A stretch of DNA of 64,000 bases from Nocardioides marmotae (GCF_013177455.1 NZ_CP053660.1:3348001-3412000); one strand, 5' to 3'. Positions 8,267 through 16,966 are shown, numbered from the stretch's first letter. Notes: generated by a model not told the origin, from the letters alone. Numbers and translations: made by a program.

Positions 8267-9430
8267 ATGAGCACTGGGCTTGTCGACAAGGTCACCGCAG
8301 CACTCGCGACGGTCAACGACCCCGAGATCAAGCGGCCGATCACCGAGCTGGGCATGGTCGACTCCGTCGAGGTCGACGGCGCCGGTCTCGCGAAGGTCCA
8401 CGTGCTGCTGACGGTCGCCGGATGTCCGCTGAAGGACACCATCAACCGCGACGTCACCGCCGCCGTCACCCAGGTCCCCGGGATCACCGGTGTGGACCTC
8501 TCCCTCGGCGTGATGACCGCCGAGCAGCGGGCCGGCCTCAAGGACGTGCTCAGCGGCGGCCAGGCGCAGCGCGAGATCCCCTTCGCGCAGCCCGGCAACC
8601 TGACCAAGGTCTTCGCGATCGCCAGCGGCAAGGGCGGTGTCGGCAAGTCCTCGGTCACCGTCAACCTCGCGCTCGCGATGGCCGGCCAGGGCCTCAAGGT
8701 CGGCGTCGTCGACGCCGACATCTACGGCCACTCGGTGCCCGCCATGCTCGGTGTCGCGGACTCCCGGCCCACCCAGGTCGACGACCTGATCATGCCGGTC
8801 CCCACCCCCAGCGGCGTCTCGGTGATCTCCATCGGCATGCTCAAGCCGCGGCGCGACCAGGTCGTCGCCTGGCGCGGCCCGATGCTCGACCGGGCCCTGG
8901 TCCAGATGCTCTCCGACGTCTACTGGGGCGACCTCGACGTCCTGCTCCTCGACCTCCCGCCGGGCACCGGCGACGTGGCGATCTCGCTGGGTCAGCACCT
9001 GCCCGGCGCCGAGGTCGTCGTGGTGACCACCCCGCAGGAGGCCGCCGCCGAGGTGGCCGAGCGCGCGGGCACGATGGCCTCGATGATGCACCAGCGCGTC
9101 GTCGGCGTCGTGGAGAACATGAGCTACCTGCCCTGCCCGCACTGCGCGGCCGAGGGCAAGGACCACCGCCTCGAGGTCTTCGGCTCCGGCGGCGGCGACC
9201 GCGTGGCGCAGACGCTGTCCTCCCGCTTCGGCTACGACGTGCCGGTCCTGGGCCGCATCCCCCTCGACATCTCCCTGCGCGAGGGCGGCGACATCGGCAA
9301 GCCGATCGTCGAGTCCGACCCGACCGCGCCCGCGGCCCGCGAGCTGCACCAGATCGCCTCCACCCTGTCCGGTCGCGGCCGCGGACTGGCCGGCATGCAG
9401 TTGGGGCTCACGCCAGCCGCTAGGTTCTGA
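8267..9430 (+). CDS. mrp: Mrp/NBP35-type Fe-S cluster carrier ATPase
   Basis: 387 residues. The N-terminal ~90 residues form a MIP18-type domain (VNDPEIKRPITELGMV); the rest is a deviant Walker A P-loop ATPase (IASGKGGVGKSSVTVNLA, about 121-138), with VGVVDADIYGHSVP and LLLDLPPGTGD (Walker B) and the carrier CPHC pair near 287 (YLPCPHCAAEG). The family binds a bridging Fe-S cluster as a dimer and delivers it to apo-proteins in the cytosol. The CxxC and both ATPase motifs are intact. It begins with a leaderless promoter and is followed after 3 bp by tatB, which has its own -10 box in the last codons of mrp. Confidence 0.93.
   Translation: MSTGLVDKVTAALATVNDPEIKRPITELGMVDSVEVDGAGLAKVHVLLTVAGCPLKDTINRDVTAAVTQVPGITGVDLSLGVMTAEQRAGLKDVLSGGQAQREIPFAQPGNLTKVFAIASGKGGVGKSSVTVNLALAMAGQGLKVGVVDADIYGHSVPAMLGVADSRPTQVDDLIMPVPTPSGVSVISIGMLKPRRDQVVAWRGPMLDRALVQMLSDVYWGDLDVLLLDLPPGTGDVAISLGQHLPGAEVVVVTTPQEAAAEVAERAGTMASMMHQRVVGVVENMSYLPCPHCAAEGKDHRLEVFGSGGGDRVAQTLSSRFGYDVPVLGRIPLDISLREGGDIGKPIVESDPTAPAARELHQIASTLSGRGRGLAGMQLGLTPAARF
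9421..9426 (+). promoter_or_regulatory. -10 box of a leaderless promoter for tatB
   Basis: TAGGTT within the last codons of mrp, 7 nt before the ATG of tatB. Confidence 0.5.
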
Positions 9431-9433
9431 CCC

Positions 9434-9769
9434 ATGTTCGGGGTCGGCCTGCCGGAGTTCGCTGTCATCGCGTTCGTCGCGGTGCTCGTCTTCGGTCCCG
9501 ACCGGCTCCCCGACCTGGCCAAGCAGGCCGGTCAGTTCCTGCGCAAGGCCAAGCAGTTCGCCAACTCCGCGCGCGACGAGCTGCGCAACGAGCTCGGACC
9601 GGAGTACGCCGACCTCGAGCTGAGCGACCTCGACCCCCGCGCCATCGTCCGCAAGCACGTGATGGAGGCGATGGCCGACGCCGAGGAGGAGGCCGCCCGT
9701 CCCCCGCGCCGCGGCCTGCGCCCCCTCGCTGCCGGTGAGGTCCCGCCGTACGACGTCGACGCCACCTGA
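9434..9769 (+). CDS. tatB: Sec-independent protein translocase TatB
   Basis: 111 residues. The start MFGVGLPEFAVIAFVAVLVFGPDRLPDLAKQAG is the TatB pattern: one N-terminal membrane helix with the conserved Glu in the helix start, the FGPDRLP hinge, then an amphipathic helix (residues about 25-55). TatB with TatC recognises twin-arginine signal peptides; the DyP peroxidase and the sugar-binding lipoprotein in this window carry such signals. No tatA or tatC gene is present here. It ends 4 bp before a convergent gene. Confidence 0.92.
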   Translation: MFGVGLPEFAVIAFVAVLVFGPDRLPDLAKQAGQFLRKAKQFANSARDELRNELGPEYADLELSDLDPRAIVRKHVMEAMADAEEEAARPPRRGLRPLAAGEVPPYDVDAT

Positions 9770-9773
9770 CCCG

Positions 9774-10313
9774 TCAGGGGTCGCGGGACTGGACGGCGGC
9801 GAGACCGGTGAAGGCGACGAGGACGACCCGGCCGGTGCCGCCGGTGCGGACCTCGACGAAGTCGGCGCCCACCCGGGAGAGGGTGCCGTCGTGGGCGGTG
9901 CCCTCGACGGTGCGGACGACGCAGCGCTCGGCGGCCTCGGCGAGCCGGCGCAGCGGCGAGCCGAGGCCGAGGCGGGCGGTCGCGGGCCAGGCGACCTCGG
10001 GCACCGACCGCTCGGCGGCGTCGCGGACGGCGAGCACCGCCGGCAGGTGCACGACCCAGTCCTGACCCGGCGCCCGCAGGTGGCACCACCCGGTGCCGAC
10101 CCGCTCGAGGACCCCGGCCGTCGGGCCCACGCCCCGCACCTCCAGCACCACCTCGCGATCCAGCGAGGCGACGAGCCGGGAGGCGAGCGTGACCTGCTGG
10201 TACTCGGCGCGGCTGCGGTCGGCGAGCTCCGCCGCGCGCTCGAGGTCGTACGCCGCCTCGGCCTGCTGCTCGAGGTCGTCGAGGACCCCGAACAGCTCGC
10301 GCTCCCACCCCAT
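9774..10313 (-). CDS. Conserved hypothetical protein
   Basis: 179 residues from the ATG at 10313 (MGWERELFGVLDDLEQQAEAAYDLERAAELADRSRAEYQ). The N-terminal third is a charged helix, likely coiled coil; the rest looks like small beta domains with repeated turns (VVLEVRGVGPTAGVLERVGTGWCHLRA near 60-90 and GTLSRVGADFVEVRTG near 150), reminiscent of Sm-like or PRC folds, but this is only a resemblance. Longer upstream reading frames run into the divergent GlsB gene's promoter, and TAGGGT (10322-10327) lies 8 nt before this ATG, so this start is preferred. Function unknown. Confidence 0.75.
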   Translation of the reverse strand: MGWERELFGVLDDLEQQAEAAYDLERAAELADRSRAEYQQVTLASRLVASLDREVVLEVRGVGPTAGVLERVGTGWCHLRAPGQDWVVHLPAVLAVRDAAERSVPEVAWPATARLGLGSPLRRLAEAAERCVVRTVEGTAHDGTLSRVGADFVEVRTGGTGRVVLVAFTGLAAVQSRDP

Positions 10314-10321
10314 GCCCGCGG

Positions 10322-10327
10322 ACCCTA
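10322..10327 (-). promoter_or_regulatory. -10 box of a leaderless promoter for the hypothetical gene
   Basis: TAGGGT on the minus strand, 8 nt before the ATG at 10313. Confidence 0.5.
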
Positions 10328-10430
10328 GCGCCGCGGCAGGCGTGCCGGGAGCCGCGAGATGGGTACGGGACCCCAGGGCGCGCGCTCGCCGCCCCTGCAC
10401 CACTCCCCCGCACGGACAGGAGCACTACCC

Positions 10431-10709
10431 ATGGAGATCGTGGGCATCATCATCGCCGGCCTGATCATCGGCCTGCTCGGCAAGTTCGTCGCCCCCGGCG
10501 ACAAGGACAACATCCCGCTGTGGCTGACGCTGCTCTGCGGCGTCGGCGGCGTCCTTCTCGGGCTCGTGGTCTACCAGGCCTTCGGCGGCGACGGCTCGAA
10601 CGGCATCGACTGGACCCGCTGGATCGTCTCGATCGCGATCGCCGCGGTCCTGGTGATCGTGGCCTCGACCCTCACCGGTCGCAACTCCGGTCAGCGCGCG
10701 CACCGCTGA
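10431..10709 (+). CDS. GlsB/YeaQ/YmgE family membrane protein
   Basis: 92 residues starting MEIVGIIIAGLIIGLLGKFVAPGDK, the hallmark of the transglycosylase-associated/GlsB stress protein family, with three membrane helices (about 2-18, 30-50, 64-83) separated by short polar turns. A ribosome binding site, AGGAG, sits 8 nt before the ATG, which excludes an upstream in-frame start at 10359. Members are linked to general stress in several bacteria; the precise activity is not known. It is monocistronic, divergent from the hypothetical gene and convergent with cydB, with a shared terminator hairpin downstream. Confidence 0.88.
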   Translation: MEIVGIIIAGLIIGLLGKFVAPGDKDNIPLWLTLLCGVGGVLLGLVVYQAFGGDGSNGIDWTRWIVSIAIAAVLVIVASTLTGRNSGQRAHR

Positions 10710-10728
10710 CCCAGGTCGGCACCCACGC

Positions 10729-10791
10729 GGAGGCGTGGTCGCGCCCGGCACGGCCCTGCGGGGTCAGTGGTCGGGCCGCGACCACGCCTCC
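10729..10791. terminator. Terminator hairpin between glsB-like gene and cydB
   Basis: Perfect 15-bp arms GGAGGCGTGGTCGCG (10729-10743) and CGCGACCACGCCTCC (10777-10791). The right arm lies inside the last codons of cydB, so the terminator of the plus-strand gene overlaps the coding end of the convergent one. Confidence 0.65.
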
Positions 10792-11768
10792 GTCTGCGTG
10801 AGGCGGTAGAGGTAGACCAGGGCCGGGACCACGATCACCGCGGCCAGCCCGACCGCGACGAGCAGCGCCTGGAGCGTCGCCCGCGCGCCGGCGGCGTCGG
10901 CGATGGTGACCTCGTCGACGAGCAGCCAGGGGTACTGCCCCACGCCCCACCCGGACACGACGGCCGCGACGGCGACCACGGCGGTCACCCGCGCGAGCGA
11001 GAAGCGCCGGCGGGCCAGCAGGACGAGCGTCGCCACCCCCGCCAGCGCGGACGCGATGACCAGCGGCGCGGCCTGGGTCTCCAGGCCGTCGGCCAGCGTG
11101 GGCGCGTCCCGCTCGAGCGGGACCAACGCGGCGAGCACCACGGCACCCGTCACGAGGCCGACCCCGATCGTGCGCCGGCGCAACTGCTCGCTGAGCCGCT
11201 CGTGTCCGCCCCGGGCGGCGTCGGCGCACAGGAAGCACCCGGCCAGGAAGGCGCACGTGCCCACGGCGATGACCCCGCCGAACGCCGACGTCGGGTTCAG
11301 CCACGAGGTCCACAGGTCGCCGCGGCCCTCCGCCGGCACCCGTCCGGACGCGATCGCCCCGGCTACGGTGCCGAGGAAGAACGGCGTGACCACCGAGGAG
11401 GTGGCGAAGACGATGCCGAACAGGCGGGCCTGGGCCAGCGACGCGGCGTATTTGCGGAAGGCGAAGCTCGCGCCCCGGAGCACGATGCCGAGCAGGGCGA
11501 GCAGGAGCGGCAGGATCAGCGTGGACATCGCCGAGGCGAACGACTCGGGGAAGGCCGTCCACCAGGTCACCAGCACGTAGATCAGCCACACGTGGTTGGC
11601 CTCCCACACCGGCCCGATGCTGTGGTCGACCAGGGTGCGCAGCTCGGCGCCCTTCCTGCTGCCACCGGCGGTGAGGTCGTAGAACCCCGAGCCGAAGTCC
11701 GCGCCGCCGAAGATCGCGTACGCCAGCACGCCGACGAACAGCGCGGCCGCGACCGTCGTCGCGAGCAT
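10764..11768 (-). CDS. cydB: Cytochrome bd oxidase subunit II
   Basis: 334 residues from the ATG at 11768 (MLATTVAAALFVGVLAYAIFGGADFGSGFYDL). The N-terminal GGADFGSG, VDHSIGPVWEANHVWLIYVLV and WWTAFPESFASAMSTL are CydB signatures; eight or nine membrane helices follow to the end. With CydA it forms the quinol:O2 oxidoreductase of the cytoplasmic membrane, a high-affinity terminal oxidase that works at low oxygen and is resistant to inhibitors of haem-copper oxidases. Its ATG overlaps the stop of cydA (ATGA), so the two are translationally coupled. No cydCD follows; those assembly genes must lie elsewhere. Confidence 0.93.
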   Translation of the reverse strand: MLATTVAAALFVGVLAYAIFGGADFGSGFYDLTAGGSRKGAELRTLVDHSIGPVWEANHVWLIYVLVTWWTAFPESFASAMSTLILPLLLALLGIVLRGASFAFRKYAASLAQARLFGIVFATSSVVTPFFLGTVAGAIASGRVPAEGRGDLWTSWLNPTSAFGGVIAVGTCAFLAGCFLCADAARGGHERLSEQLRRRTIGVGLVTGAVVLAALVPLERDAPTLADGLETQAAPLVIASALAGVATLVLLARRRFSLARVTAVVAVAAVVSGWGVGQYPWLLVDEVTIADAAGARATLQALLVAVGLAAVIVVPALVYLYRLTQTEAWSRPDH

Positions 11769-13222
11769 CAGCGCACCTCCCCACCGGTCGCCGCGGGGTC
11801 CTCCGAGCCGAGCGGGTCCGGTGCGTACGGGCTCGGCAGGTCGGTCTCCCCCGCCCGCCACCGGCGGGCCATCGAGCGCAGGACCACGATCGCGCCGATC
11901 GTCATCGCCGTGTAGACCACCGTTGTCGCGCCGAGCAGCCACCACAACCCCGGGTTGTCGCCGGCCGCCTCGGGCGTGCGCATGACGTCCTGGACGATCC
12001 ACGGCTGACGGCCGACCTCGGTGGCGATCCAGCCGGCCTCCATCGCCACGATCGCCAGCACACCGCCGGTGGCCATGAACCGGAGGAACCAGGGCCACTC
12101 GGCCAGGTCGCGGCCGCGCCACTGGGCGAACCAGTAGACGACGGCGACGAGCGCGAGCAGGGTGCCGAGGCCGACCATGAGCTGGAAGGAGAGGTGGGTG
12201 ATGTTGACCGGCGGGTGGGTGTCGGCGGGGAACTCATCGAGGCCCACGACCGGCTTGTTGAAGGAGTTCCGCGCGATCAGGGAGCCGAGGTAGGGGATGT
12301 CGAGGGCGTAGCGGACCTCCCCGTCGATGAGGATCCCGCCCAGGCGCAGCGGCGCGGGTTGCTCGGTCTCGGTCGCGAGCTCGAAGGCCGCCAGCTTGGC
12401 CGGCTGCCACTGGGCGAGCCGGCCGCCGAGCAGGTGGCCGACGAAGGGCTGCAGCACCGCCGAGACGCTCGCGAAGGCCATCGCCACGCGGAAGCCGAGC
12501 CGGTGCCGCTCGTCGCGGCGCCCGCGCAGCATGCCGACGGCGTACACCGCGGCGATGGCGAAGCCGGCGACCATGTACGCCGCGAGCCACATGTGCAGGA
12601 ACTGCCAGAACGCCGCGGGGTTGAACATGACCGCCCACGGCTCGATGTCGGTGACCTCGCCGTCGACGACCTTGAAGCCGACCGGCACGTTCATCCAGGC
12701 GTTGACCGCGATCACGCAGTAGGTGCCGATCACGCCGGTGATCGCCATCGGCACGATCATCAGCAGGTGCTGCTTGGCCGGCATCCGGCCCCACCCGTAG
12801 AGGTAGATGCCGAGGAAGATCGCCTCGAGGAAGAACGCCAGCCCCTCGAAGGCGAACGGCAGCCCCAGCACGTCGCCGAAGGTGCCCATCAGGCCGGGCC
12901 AGAGCAGGCCCATCTCGAAGCTGAGCACGGTGCCGGAGACCGCACCGATGGCGAAGAGCACCGCGGAGACCTTCGCCCAGCGCTGGGCGAGGACCAGGGC
13001 GTGCTCGTTGCCCCGGCGCAGGCCGATGACGTGCATCGCGAAGATGATCGCGGGGAACGCGACACCGAAGCAGGCCAGGATGATGTGCCAGCCCAGCGAG
13101 AGCGCCATCTGCTGCCGGGCCGGCAGCAGACCGGCCGGATCGGCGACGGCGTCCGCGACCGCCGTGACGGCGTCGGCCGCAGGCACGACGACCGAGGACA
13201 GGAGCACGTCGATGGGCACCAT
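11768..13222 (-). CDS. cydA: Cytochrome bd oxidase subunit I
   Basis: 484 residues from the ATG at 13222; a GTG at 13231 overlaps the -10 box TACGGT (13230-13235), whose 7-nt spacing to the ATG favours the shorter form. Conserved features: LGWHIILACFGVAFP (haem ligand His, about 46), FEMGLLWPGLMG, FLHMWLAAYMVAGF (second haem His), a short Q-loop (KLAAFELATETEQPAP) and GWIATEVGRQPWIVQ. The short Q-loop is the common form outside enterobacteria. About nine membrane helices. The N-terminus before the first helix is longer than usual. A Rex-type palindrome lies 41-58 bp upstream of the start, which suggests redox (NADH/NAD+) control. Confidence 0.94.
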   Translation of the reverse strand: MVPIDVLLSSVVVPAADAVTAVADAVADPAGLLPARQQMALSLGWHIILACFGVAFPAIIFAMHVIGLRRGNEHALVLAQRWAKVSAVLFAIGAVSGTVLSFEMGLLWPGLMGTFGDVLGLPFAFEGLAFFLEAIFLGIYLYGWGRMPAKQHLLMIVPMAITGVIGTYCVIAVNAWMNVPVGFKVVDGEVTDIEPWAVMFNPAAFWQFLHMWLAAYMVAGFAIAAVYAVGMLRGRRDERHRLGFRVAMAFASVSAVLQPFVGHLLGGRLAQWQPAKLAAFELATETEQPAPLRLGGILIDGEVRYALDIPYLGSLIARNSFNKPVVGLDEFPADTHPPVNITHLSFQLMVGLGTLLALVAVVYWFAQWRGRDLAEWPWFLRFMATGGVLAIVAMEAGWIATEVGRQPWIVQDVMRTPEAAGDNPGLWWLLGATTVVYTAMTIGAIVVLRSMARRWRAGETDLPSPYAPDPLGSEDPAATGGEVR

Positions 13223-13229
13223 GCCGTCC

Positions 13230-13235
13230 ACCGTA
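13230..13235 (-). promoter_or_regulatory. -10 box of the cydAB promoter
   Basis: TACGGT on the minus strand, 7 nt before the ATG at 13222; the transcript would be leaderless. Confidence 0.5.
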
Positions 13236-13262
13236 GGTCGGGCCTCGGACGTTTCCGAGGGC

Positions 13263-13280
13263 TTGTGAAAGTTTTCACTA
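13263..13280. promoter_or_regulatory. Rex-type operator upstream of cydAB
   Basis: TTGTGAAAGTTTTCACTA matches the Rex operator pattern TTGTGAA-N4-TTCACAA in all but one base. In Streptomyces, Rex senses NADH/NAD+ and represses cydABCD; the site lies just upstream of where the -35 region of cydA would be. The divergent PGRP amidase gene starts 64 bp on the other side. No rex gene is in the window. Confidence 0.75.
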
Positions 13281-13343
13281 ACCCGGTCCTACGACCATCG
13301 GGCGACAGGCCGAGGACCACCGGAGGTGAGTTCTGGGGACCCT

Positions 13344-15134
13344 GTGACGGATGATGGTGCTGTGACGAGCACCCGACGCCGCCCGCTCCTCCTGGCCCTG
13401 GCCGGGGGAACCGCAGCTGTCGCCGGCATCGGCACGGCAGCCCGCACCGGCCTCATCGGAGGTGACGACGGGGGCGCCGACCCGCTCCGGCTCAGCGCCG
13501 GCGACATGGGCGTGGAGTCCCTCACCCTCCCCCTGGACGACCAGGTCCTGGTCGAGGGCGGTCCCGCGGCCTCCGGGCCCGCGGCCCGCCGCAGCACCGG
13601 CAAGCTCGCGACCACGACGTACTCCATGATCGGCTTCACCTGGACCCGCGGGGACGTCGAGCCGGTGCTGGAGCTCAGCGTCCGGCGCGGCTCGACCTGG
13701 GAGCCCTGGACCCGCGCCCCGGCCCCCCACGAGTCCCCCGACCCCGGCGCCGACGGGGTGGGGTCCACCGTCGGCAGCGACCTGGTCTGGGTCGGCCCGA
13801 CCGACGGCGTCCGGGTCCGGGTGGTCGGCGAGCGGCCCGCGGACCTCGCGCTGGTGCTGCTGCACCCCACCCCGCTCCCCGGGGACGAGGCGGCGCTCGA
13901 CGACACCGACGACTCCGAGGTCCAGGCGCTGGGCCGGACCACCACGACGGCCGCCGCAGCCGCGAAGGCGGTGCCCCGGCCGAACATCCGCAACCGCAAG
14001 GCGTGGGGCGCCAACGAGAACCTGCGCGACAAGCCGCCGTCGTACATCTCGACGGTCCACCAGGTGCACGTCCACCACACGGTCAACAGCAACAGCTACG
14101 CCGCCGCGGACGTGCCGGCCCTGATCCGCGGCATGTACGCCTATCACACCCAGAGCCTGGGCTGGTCCGACATCGGCTACAACTTCCTCGTCGACCGCTT
14201 CGGCCGGATCTGGATGGGGCGCGCGGGCGGCGCGGCCAAGAACGTCCGGGGCGCCCACACCCTCGGCTTCAACCACAACTCCCTCGGCATCTCGGTCATC
14301 GGCAACTTCGACCAGGCGAAGCCGACCGATGCGGTCATCGCCGCGATCGCCCGGGTGGCGGCCTGGAAGCTCGACAAGTACGGCCGCGACCCCCTCGGGC
14401 AGGCGACCGTGGTCAGCGAGGGCAGCGACAAGTTCCGCTCCGGCCGCACGGTGAAGCTGCCGGTGATCGACGGGCACCGCGACACCAACAGCACCTCCTG
14501 CCCGGGCTCGAACCTGTACGCCGTCCTGCCGGCGATCCGGAGGAAGACCAAGAACCGCATCGACAACTTCCGCGACCGGGAGACCGCGGTCGCGATCACC
14601 GCACCGTTCACCGCGAGCGGGCGGGTCGTCTTCGGGAAGAAGATCGTCGTCCGCCCCGGCACCTGGACCCCGGCCGAGGCGACCCCGACCTACACCTGGC
14701 TGCGCGACGGCAAGCCCATCGGCGGCGCCCGTGGGTCGGACTACAACGTGCGCCGGGGCGACGTGGGCTCGCGGATCTCGGTCCGCGTCGACGTGGCCGC
14801 CGCGGGGGCCGCCACCGCCAGCCAGACCGTCTCCTGGCCCTCCCCCGGGCGAGCCGACGTGGACTTAACCGTCCGCGCCTCCGGCCGCAAGGGGCGCGCC
14901 CTGGTCACCGTGGTGGCGACCTCGGCGGCGCTGGCGTCCGGGCACCCCGCGGGCGAGGTGGTCGTCAACGTGGCCGGCCGGAAGGTCACCATGCGCCTGC
15001 GCGAGGGCCGCGCCGAACAGCTGGTCCGCGACCTGCCGCCCGGCACGCACCAGGTCCGCGCGGTCTTCCAGGCCACCCCCCGGGCGGCCAAGGCCGCGGC
15101 CACCGACACCGTGCGGGTCAAGCCGCTCGACTGA
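13344..15134 (+). CDS. Exported N-acetylmuramoyl-L-alanine amidase, PGRP type
   Basis: About 596 residues; GTG codons at 13326, 13344 and 13362 are all possible starts. A signal-like segment with three Arg (TSTRRRPLLLALAGGTAAVAG) directs export, possibly by Tat. The PGRP/amidase_2 domain spans about 215-410: RKAWGANE, VHVHHTVNSNSY (zinc His), HTQSLGWSDIGYNFLVDRFG, and GHRDTNSTSCPG (second zinc His and Cys). The C-terminal 170 residues are Ig-like (YTWLRDGKPIGG...). Such enzymes cut the amide between MurNAc and the stem peptide in cell wall turnover. It is a shorter paralogue of the amidase at 49876-52779, with the same YNFLVDRFGRIW core. It ends 3 bp from the convergent DyP gene. Confidence 0.85.
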   Translation: MTDDGAVTSTRRRPLLLALAGGTAAVAGIGTAARTGLIGGDDGGADPLRLSAGDMGVESLTLPLDDQVLVEGGPAASGPAARRSTGKLATTTYSMIGFTWTRGDVEPVLELSVRRGSTWEPWTRAPAPHESPDPGADGVGSTVGSDLVWVGPTDGVRVRVVGERPADLALVLLHPTPLPGDEAALDDTDDSEVQALGRTTTTAAAAAKAVPRPNIRNRKAWGANENLRDKPPSYISTVHQVHVHHTVNSNSYAAADVPALIRGMYAYHTQSLGWSDIGYNFLVDRFGRIWMGRAGGAAKNVRGAHTLGFNHNSLGISVIGNFDQAKPTDAVIAAIARVAAWKLDKYGRDPLGQATVVSEGSDKFRSGRTVKLPVIDGHRDTNSTSCPGSNLYAVLPAIRRKTKNRIDNFRDRETAVAITAPFTASGRVVFGKKIVVRPGTWTPAEATPTYTWLRDGKPIGGARGSDYNVRRGDVGSRISVRVDVAAAGAATASQTVSWPSPGRADVDLTVRASGRKGRALVTVVATSAALASGHPAGEVVVNVAGRKVTMRLREGRAEQLVRDLPPGTHQVRAVFQATPRAAKAAATDTVRVKPLD

Positions 15135-15137
15135 GGC

Positions 15138-16343
15138 TCACCCCAGCCGGACCTGGCCCAGCCAGCCGCCCTCCTCGAAGCCCGGCAGCACCACGAAGCT
15201 CGCCGAGCCGATCGCGGTCGTCCACTCGTTGAGGGCGTCGAGCTCGTCGATGCTGCGCTGGATCGGCACGAACTGGTCGAGCAGGTCGGCCTGGAAGCTC
15301 TGGAAGAGCAGGCCGGACTCCACGCCCCGGTCGGTGTCGAGCACGTAGTTCGCGCCCTTGCGGAAGATCCGCCGACCGCCGTTGAGGTCGGGGTGGGAGC
15401 GCCGGGCGTGGGCGTCGCGGGCGATCGTGGGCCGGCCGCCGGTGCGCGCGGTCAGGTCGACGTCGTCGAGCTCCTCGCCGCCGGTCAGCGGGGCGCCGTC
15501 GTCGAGGCGTCGTCCCACCGAGCGCTCCTGCTCGTCGCGGGTGAGCTCGTCCCAGGTGTCGAGGTCCATCCGGATGCGGCGCACGACCAGGGTGGTGCCG
15601 CCCGCCCAGTCGCCCTCGTCGATCCAGACCGTCTCGTCGAAGAGGTCCGTGCCGGGCCGGGGGTTCGCCGAGCCGTCGACCTGCCCGAACAGGTTGCGCC
15701 CGGTCACCGCCTGCCCGCGCCCGTCGACGCCGTTCCACGAGCCGTGCTGGCGCCAGCGGGGCGTGGCGAACGGCGCGGCGTCGGCCACCAGGCGTCGTAC
15801 GGCGTGGGCGACGGTTGTCGCGTCACGGGCGGCGACCACGAGCACGAGGTCCCCGCCGTTCCACCGCTCCTGGAGCCGGTCGTGGCGCATCGGCGGGACG
15901 GTGCCGAAGCCGGCGGGGGGCTCGCCGAGCAGGCGCGGCCCGAACGCGCCGGGCCCGGCCCCCACGGTGATCGTCAGGTCGGCCCGGGCGCCGGCCAGCC
16001 ACGGCGCGGTGTCGCCGGGGGCCGGGCGGCCCTGGGTGAGCGCCTCCACGTCCCCGGTCCACACCCGCATCAGCCGGCCCAGCGCGTCGCGGTCGGCGCC
16101 GGGCAGCAGGTCGAGGGCGACCAGCTCGGTGACGTGCGGGCTTGAGGTGGCGACGCCCGGCTGGTGCGCTCCGTACGGCGCGATGGTGCGCCCGGCCCAC
16201 GCCGTGGCATCCGGGGCGGGGGTGCCCTCGGCACCGCCCGCGGAGCCGGCCAGCGCGACCCCGCCGGCGCCGGCGGCCGCTCCCGCGACCGCCGTGCCGA
16301 CGTAGCCGAGGAACCCGCGTCGGCCGACCCCGGAGGTGCTCAC
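15138..16343 (-). CDS. Tat-exported DyP-type haem peroxidase
   Basis: 401 residues from GTG 16343. The N-terminus VGRRGFLGYVGTAVAGAAAG is a twin-arginine signal. The DyP fold is shown by FGQVDGSANP (the GxxDG motif with the distal Asp, about residue 215), RRSHPDLNGGRRIFRKGANY (proximal His, about 315, and Arg) and LFQSFQADLLDQFVPIQ. DyP peroxidases oxidise dyes, lignin-like phenols or haem with H2O2 outside the cell; some (EfeB) extract iron from haem. Neither efeU nor efeO is beside it. Its GTG overlaps the stop of the copper chaperone gene upstream (GTGA), linking it to copper handling. Confidence 0.9.
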   Translation of the reverse strand: MSTSGVGRRGFLGYVGTAVAGAAAGAGGVALAGSAGGAEGTPAPDATAWAGRTIAPYGAHQPGVATSSPHVTELVALDLLPGADRDALGRLMRVWTGDVEALTQGRPAPGDTAPWLAGARADLTITVGAGPGAFGPRLLGEPPAGFGTVPPMRHDRLQERWNGGDLVLVVAARDATTVAHAVRRLVADAAPFATPRWRQHGSWNGVDGRGQAVTGRNLFGQVDGSANPRPGTDLFDETVWIDEGDWAGGTTLVVRRIRMDLDTWDELTRDEQERSVGRRLDDGAPLTGGEELDDVDLTARTGGRPTIARDAHARRSHPDLNGGRRIFRKGANYVLDTDRGVESGLLFQSFQADLLDQFVPIQRSIDELDALNEWTTAIGSASFVVLPGFEEGGWLGQVRLG

Positions 16344-16966
16344 TGGGAGTGCCCGTCGCCCTCGTCGGAGGAGCCGTGGTCGTGGGAGCCGTGGTCGTGG
16401 TAGTGGCCCTCCTCCTCGGTGAACGCCTTGACCGGGGCGGTCACCTCGACGGTGCTGCCGTCGGAGAACTCCAGGGTGAGGTCGACCTCCTCGCCCGCGG
16501 CCAGCTCGCCGGCGAGGTCCATCAGCATCACGTGGTAGCCGCCGGGCTGGAGCAGCTGGCCGCCACCGGCGCCGAGCTCGATGCCGCCGGCCGCCTCCTG
16601 CATGACCGGCTTGCCGTCGACGTTCGCGATCTCGTGCAGCTCGACCATGCCGGCGACGTCGGTGGACGCCGAGACCAGGGTGACGTCCTCGTCGCCGTCG
16701 TTGGCGAGGTCCATGAACGCGGCGGTCATCGAGGTGTCCTCGGCGCCGTCGGTCGCGCGGACCCACGGGTCGGTGACGACGACCTCCGCGCCCTCGGAGG
16801 TGGACGCGGAGGTGGACTCGGAGGTGGACGCGGAGGGCTCGGCGTCCTCGCCGCAGGCGGTCAGCGCCAGGGCCCCGGCGAGGGCGAGCGCCCCGAGGGC
16901 GGCGCGCCGGCGCCGGGCCGGACGGGCGGGCGCGGGGGTGCTGGAACGGGTGGTGCTGGAATGCAT
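16340..16966 (-). CDS. PCuAC-type periplasmic copper chaperone lipoprotein
   Basis: 208 residues; ATG 16966 is preceded by GGAGGAG at 6 nt. A Lys/Arg-rich start and lipobox LTAC (Cys about 38) indicate a lipoprotein. The PCuAC domain has the H(M)x10Mx21HxM-type pattern: VELHEIANVDGKPVMQEA then GGYHVMLMDL. The C-terminal tail GHYHDHGSHDHG is His-rich and probably binds additional copper. The family hands Cu(I) to the CuA site or cytochrome oxidase assembly factors at the outer membrane face. It is co-transcribed with the DyP peroxidase and follows the membrane protein gene by 94 bp. Confidence 0.9.
   Translation of the reverse strand: MHSSTTRSSTPAPARPARRRRAALGALALAGALALTACGEDAEPSASTSESTSASTSEGAEVVVTDPWVRATDGAEDTSMTAAFMDLANDGDEDVTLVSASTDVAGMVELHEIANVDGKPVMQEAAGGIELGAGGGQLLQPGGYHVMLMDLAGELAAGEEVDLTLEFSDGSTVEVTAPVKAFTEEEGHYHDHGSHDHGSSDEGDGHSQ

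Noticed and set aside
9774..10403. Longer form of the hypothetical protein
   Set aside because: Thirty extra N-terminal residues are low complexity and would overlap the -10 box and the divergent gene's 5' region.
10359..10430. Upstream start for the GlsB-like protein
   Set aside because: The first 24 codons encode a Pro/Arg/His stretch before a perfect membrane-protein start, and the ribosome site lies before ATG 10431.
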